The notes under the pieces: generated by a model
The model's input: the letters and a program-made list of their open reading frames with translations, nothing else
Database searches by the model: none
What the model was told of the DNA's origin: nothing
In this document: positions 61,127 to 64,000 of the stretch, in pieces
Position numbering within the stretch: the stretch's first letter is position 1
Layout of the letters: each line of letters starts with the position of its first letter
Program-made: the position numbers and the translations under genes
NCBI GenBank assembly: GCA_934339365.1
Contig: CAKRHW010000005.1
Location: 1-64,000, forward strand
Origin: an uncultured Lachnospiraceae bacterium
Lineage (GTDB): Bacteria > Bacillota > Clostridia > Lachnospirales > Lachnospiraceae
Reading direction: 5' to 3'
DNA length: 64,000 nucleotides

Positions 61127-61768
61127 ATGGCAAAAGCGATTATAGTAGAAAAATTAAATCTCACAATTAAGAAACATGAGATTTTAAAAAATATTAATGT
61201 CTCTTTTGAAGAGGGACAGATTCATGGACTGGTTGGTAGAAATGGTTCCGGAAAAACAATGTTAATGAAATGCATTTGTGGATTCATAAAACCTTCTGCC
61301 GGAACAATCACTGTGGATGGATTAGTGATCGGAAAGGATGTTGATTTCCCGGAAAGTATCGGAATGATTATTGAAACACCGGGTTTTATTCCCTATTATA
61401 CAGGATATAAGAATCTGAAACTTCTGGCTGGTCTGAATAAGATGATTTCAAAAGATGAGATAAAAAAAGTTATGCAGGATGTTGGATTAGACGCCCAATT
61501 AAAACTGCCGGTGAAAAAATACAGCCTGGGTATGAGGCAAAGACTTGGATTGGCTCAGGCAATCATGGAAAATCCGAGGGTGTTAGTGCTAGATGAGCCG
61601 TTTAATGGACTCGATCAGGAAGGCGTTGAGGATATGCGGAAGTATTTGCTGAAGTATAAAGAAGAGGGGAAAACAATTTTGATTGCAAGTCATTCTTCGG
61701 AAGATATTTCTGTATTGTGTGATTCCGTTCACATTATGAATAAAGGAATATTAACAGAACGAGAATAG
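61127..61768 (+). CDS. ABC transporter ATP-binding protein
   Basis: A 213-residue ATPase. Walker A is GRNGSGKT (residues 37-44), the signature is YSLGMRQRLGLAQAIM, Walker B is VLVLDEPFNGLD, and the switch histidine is in LIASHSSED. Size and the MGMIIETPGFIPYYTGYKNL segment are typical of small exporter ATPases (BcrA/LanF-like). It ends the operon and is followed by a terminator. Such modules often give immunity to antimicrobial peptides, or export them; no precursor peptide is evident apart from the uncertain leader ORFs. Confidence 0.92.
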   Translation: MAKAIIVEKLNLTIKKHEILKNINVSFEEGQIHGLVGRNGSGKTMLMKCICGFIKPSAGTITVDGLVIGKDVDFPESIGMIIETPGFIPYYTGYKNLKLLAGLNKMISKDEIKKVMQDVGLDAQLKLPVKKYSLGMRQRLGLAQAIMENPRVLVLDEPFNGLDQEGVEDMRKYLLKYKEEGKTILIASHSSEDISVLCDSVHIMNKGILTERE

Positions 61769-61774
61769 AAAAGG

Positions 61775-61815
61775 TCGCGGATGTTGGAAATAAAAACCAA
61801 TATCTGCGATTTTTT
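61775..61815 (+). terminator. Terminator after the ABC transporter operon
   Basis: TCGCGGATGTTGG (61775-61787) pairs with CCAATATCTGCGA (61797-61809) with two G-U pairs, followed by six T. Confidence 0.9.
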
Positions 61816-61842
61816 CGTAAAAGGAAAATAAAAAGGATAAGA

Positions 61843-61871
61843 TTGCGTATCTTGAGAGAAAAGGGTATACT
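61843..61871 (+). promoter_or_regulatory. Promoter of the following glycosyltransferase gene
   Basis: TTGCGT (61843-61848), 17 bases and TATACT (61866-61871), 78 bases before the start codon. Confidence 0.6.
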
Positions 61872-61949
61872 AGATACTATTAGGTTCGATGGTTAGAGTT
61901 TATAGATCGGGTCTTAAAAGCATGAGGAGTAAAAAAGTGGAGATTTAAT

Positions 61950-63416
61950 ATGAAAAAATTCAAATTTTCAATTGTTATGGCTGTTTATAATACAGCGGAT
62001 TATTTAGAAGAAGCAATCGATAGTCTGATTGCCCAGAGTATAGGGTTTCGGAAGAATATACAGTTGATTTTAGTTAATGATGGAAGTACAGACGGAAGTC
62101 ATGATATATGTGAGAAGTATGCAGATAAATATAAGAAAAATATTGTTTATATCAAAAAGGAAAATGGGGGTGTCAGTTCAGCGAGAAATCTCGGATTAAG
62201 TGCAGTGGAGGGGGAATTAGTTAATTTTTTAGATGGAGATGATCTGTTATCGGATGAGGCATTAGAAAATGTCTATCATTTTTATAAAAAACATGAACAG
62301 GAAGTGGATTTGATTTCTATTCCACTGATGTTTTTTGAGGCACGTCAGGGAAATCATGTCTTAAATAAGAAGTTTACGAGGAGTCGTGTGATAGATATTC
62401 AGAAGGAACCTTTGTGTTTTCAGATGTCTATTAGCAGTTCGTTTGTCAAACGGGAAGTATTGTTACAGTATCGTTTTAATGAAAAATTAAAATATGGAGA
62501 AGATGCAGAAGTTGTAAATAAGATCATTTTGCAGCGTGGACAGTACGGTGTGGTCAGAGAGGCAGCATACCATTATCGGGTTCGTGAGGCCGGAGGCTCT
62601 GCAATACAGAAAGCACGACAAAGCAAGGAACAGTATTTAGATGTGTTACATTATCTGCATTTTGAGTTGATGAAGGTATCAGAGCAGGTCTATGGAACAG
62701 TGATTCCGTATTTACAGAATATGATGATGTATGAGACTATTTTTAAGCTTCGTGTACCGAAAGTAGATGAGAAAACACTGACACAGGCAGAGATTGATGC
62801 CTTTTTTGAAGATTATCATCGTATGGCTGTGCGGATGGATGATAATGTGATTTTAGGGTGCGGTGTTGGAAGCCAGATTATGAAATTATGGTCATTGCAG
62901 TTGAAACATCAGCTCCCTTTGCAGAGGCTGGTTCGAACAATCAGTAGTGGGAATGATGTGTTGTTCGTGAGAGGTAACCGACTGATTTCATTGCTTTCTC
63001 AATATAAAGTAGAAGTAAAAAGTGTGACGGAATTAAAGGAACAGGAAAAGAAAGAAGACTGCTACAAAGCATATGAGGTTTGTGGCTTTTTGCGGATTCC
63101 GGCTTTTGATGACAGCATTCGCTTATACAGAGAGGAACGGTTTTGCACAGAGAATCATTCGGAATGGAAGGAAGAGTATTTAGAAGCAGAGGAATGTCCG
63201 GAGGATTCGGTGTACTCATTAGGAAGACTTGTATGTAAAGGATATTCGTTCCGGTGGAAGGTTTTTGCAAAGGAAAAGGGTGAATTGCATGTTGCACGTG
63301 TTTTTGCAGGGTGTCAGGAGACGAAGATTCCTCTGGCCTTTCGCATAAGAGAAGGACTGGTTCTGGCAGAAGGTGTAACGATGAAAGACCGGGAAATCAG
63401 ATTGGTAGTTCAGTAG
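61950..63416 (+). CDS. GT2 family glycosyltransferase with a C-terminal extension
   Basis: A 488-residue protein with an N-terminal GT-A domain: SIVMAVYNTADYLEEAIDSL opens the fold, LVNDGSTDGSHD and GGVSSARNLGL follow, and FLDGDDLLSDE carries the metal-binding DxD. The catalytic-base region is KLKYGEDAEVVNKII. From about residue 270 an extra ~210-residue domain is unrecognised (it lacks membrane segments). Similar two-part GT2 proteins occur in teichoic-acid loci, where the extension may bind the acceptor. It restarts the polymer island after the transporter block. Confidence 0.88.
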   Translation: MKKFKFSIVMAVYNTADYLEEAIDSLIAQSIGFRKNIQLILVNDGSTDGSHDICEKYADKYKKNIVYIKKENGGVSSARNLGLSAVEGELVNFLDGDDLLSDEALENVYHFYKKHEQEVDLISIPLMFFEARQGNHVLNKKFTRSRVIDIQKEPLCFQMSISSSFVKREVLLQYRFNEKLKYGEDAEVVNKIILQRGQYGVVREAAYHYRVREAGGSAIQKARQSKEQYLDVLHYLHFELMKVSEQVYGTVIPYLQNMMMYETIFKLRVPKVDEKTLTQAEIDAFFEDYHRMAVRMDDNVILGCGVGSQIMKLWSLQLKHQLPLQRLVRTISSGNDVLFVRGNRLISLLSQYKVEVKSVTELKEQEKKEDCYKAYEVCGFLRIPAFDDSIRLYREERFCTENHSEWKEEYLEAEECPEDSVYSLGRLVCKGYSFRWKVFAKEKGELHVARVFAGCQETKIPLAFRIREGLVLAEGVTMKDREIRLVVQ

Positions 63417-63454
63417 AAGAGAACAAGAACAGGAATGAGAACAGGGAGAAAATC

Positions 63455-64000
63455 GTGGAAAAGGATACAGTAAAAATTAGTGTAATATGTGTGGATTCGC
63501 AGTTAGAACAGAATGATAAAATTAACTTTCCCCCAGAAACGGGGTATCAGCCCTCATGCATGGAGATATTAGAAGTTACCGGCCAGCAGTTTTATGAAGA
63601 GAAGGAAAAGGCTGTCAGACAGGCAAGAGGAGAGTATATTTTATTTCTTCTCAAAGAGTCGCAGTTACAGGATGGATTTTTTGACAGGATATTGCAGAAA
63701 ATACAGGAAGCAAAAGAAGAAGTTTATGCGTTAAAACTGACAAGAAAAACTGCCGGAAAAAGGTTTTTTGAAAAAATGTTTTGCGACACAGAGTTAGATT
63801 ATGTTGCAATAGAGGCAGATTATCTGAAGGTTTTGCGTGGATTTTTAGGATGTGTCATAAAAAGAGACATCCTGCTTACATATATGAATCGGCTGACGAA
63901 TGGATGGGATGAGTCTTTGATTCTGACAGGGGTTTTAGCCAGAACAATGCGCTATGGATTGATTGATGCAACGCTGACATATGAACGGGAAAGCAGAGAT
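63455..64000 (+). CDS. Partial GT2-like gene running off the window
   Basis: An open frame of 182 codons with no stop before the window end. The GTG start has AGGGAG seven bases upstream and lies 38 bases after the GT2 gene. The text has a GT2-like AVRQARGEYILFLLKESQL, in which the usual DxD position reads KES. It is probably an accessory or divergent GT2 domain, possibly the N-terminal half of another glycerophosphotransferase fusion. The complete gene is needed to decide. Confidence 0.5.
   Translation, partial: MEKDTVKISVICVDSQLEQNDKINFPPETGYQPSCMEILEVTGQQFYEEKEKAVRQARGEYILFLLKESQLQDGFFDRILQKIQEAKEEVYALKLTRKTAGKRFFEKMFCDTELDYVAIEADYLKVLRGFLGCVIKRDILLTYMNRLTNGWDESLILTGVLARTMRYGLIDATLTYERESRD

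Noticed and set aside
59353..61768. ABC exporter as the teichoic-acid exporter TagGH
   Set aside because: Its ATPase is a small, LanF-like 213-residue form without the TagH C-terminal extension, there are two different permeases, and it is in an operon with a lipoprotein gene.

Overview
The window looks like chromosome from an anaerobic, low-GC Gram-positive of the class Clostridia, most likely a Lachnospiraceae gut bacterium. This is inferred from the single-chain pyruvate:ferredoxin oxidoreductase, the spore-maturation proteins SpmA and SpmB, AGGAGG-type ribosome binding sites, TTGACA/TATAAT promoters and teichoic-acid-type polymer genes. I see no rRNA, tRNA, CRISPR array or complete insertion sequence.

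Positions 1-32.3 kb are ordinary core and accessory genome in short operons. They hold a LytTR/GHKL (Agr-like) two-component pair with two small unknown genes; a lipase-like hydrolase with a beta-lactamase-fold hydrolase; a shortened NimA-like flavoprotein; a bioY-bioD-bioA operon; a DUF2325 coiled-coil protein divergent from L-lactate dehydrogenase; a DUF1275 protein; spmA and spmB separated by two opposite-strand genes (a GreA-type factor and a secreted Ig-like protein); an acyltransferase; a PAS/GGDEF/EAL protein; nifJ; a YfhO-like membrane protein; a PIG-L deacetylase; an aquaporin; a small exporter divergent from a MarR regulator; a DUF885 lipoprotein; a rhomboid protease; and a HIT protein.

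Positions 32.3-56.3 kb form a cell-envelope island. MurG and an LCP ligase lie on the minus strand. A long plus-strand array follows: GtrA, a polyprenyl-phosphate sugar transferase, a GT2, six CDP-glycerol glycerophosphotransferase-type enzymes (one fused to a GT4 glycosyltransferase), TagD, a DUF2079 membrane protein, a secreted beta-helix protein, an LtaS-like phosphoglycerol transferase and a second GtrA facing a GtrB/CsbB-like GT2. Together these can prime a lipid-linked glycan, make CDP-glycerol, add glycerol-phosphate units at several positions, decorate the product outside the membrane, and attach it to peptidoglycan through the LCP protein. This is the most promising candidate for an uncharacterised system: a phosphoglycerol-modified wall glycan. 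The island resumes at 61.9 kb with a large GT2 and a gene cut by the window end.

Positions 56.6-61.8 kb hold an insertion-like block: a lipoprotein, a roughly 330-base leader carrying short ORFs and a perfect hairpin, a second lipoprotein gene broken by a frameshift at a run of seven A, two ABC-2 permeases and an ATPase. The frameshift and the leader structure are the most unusual small-scale signals in the window.
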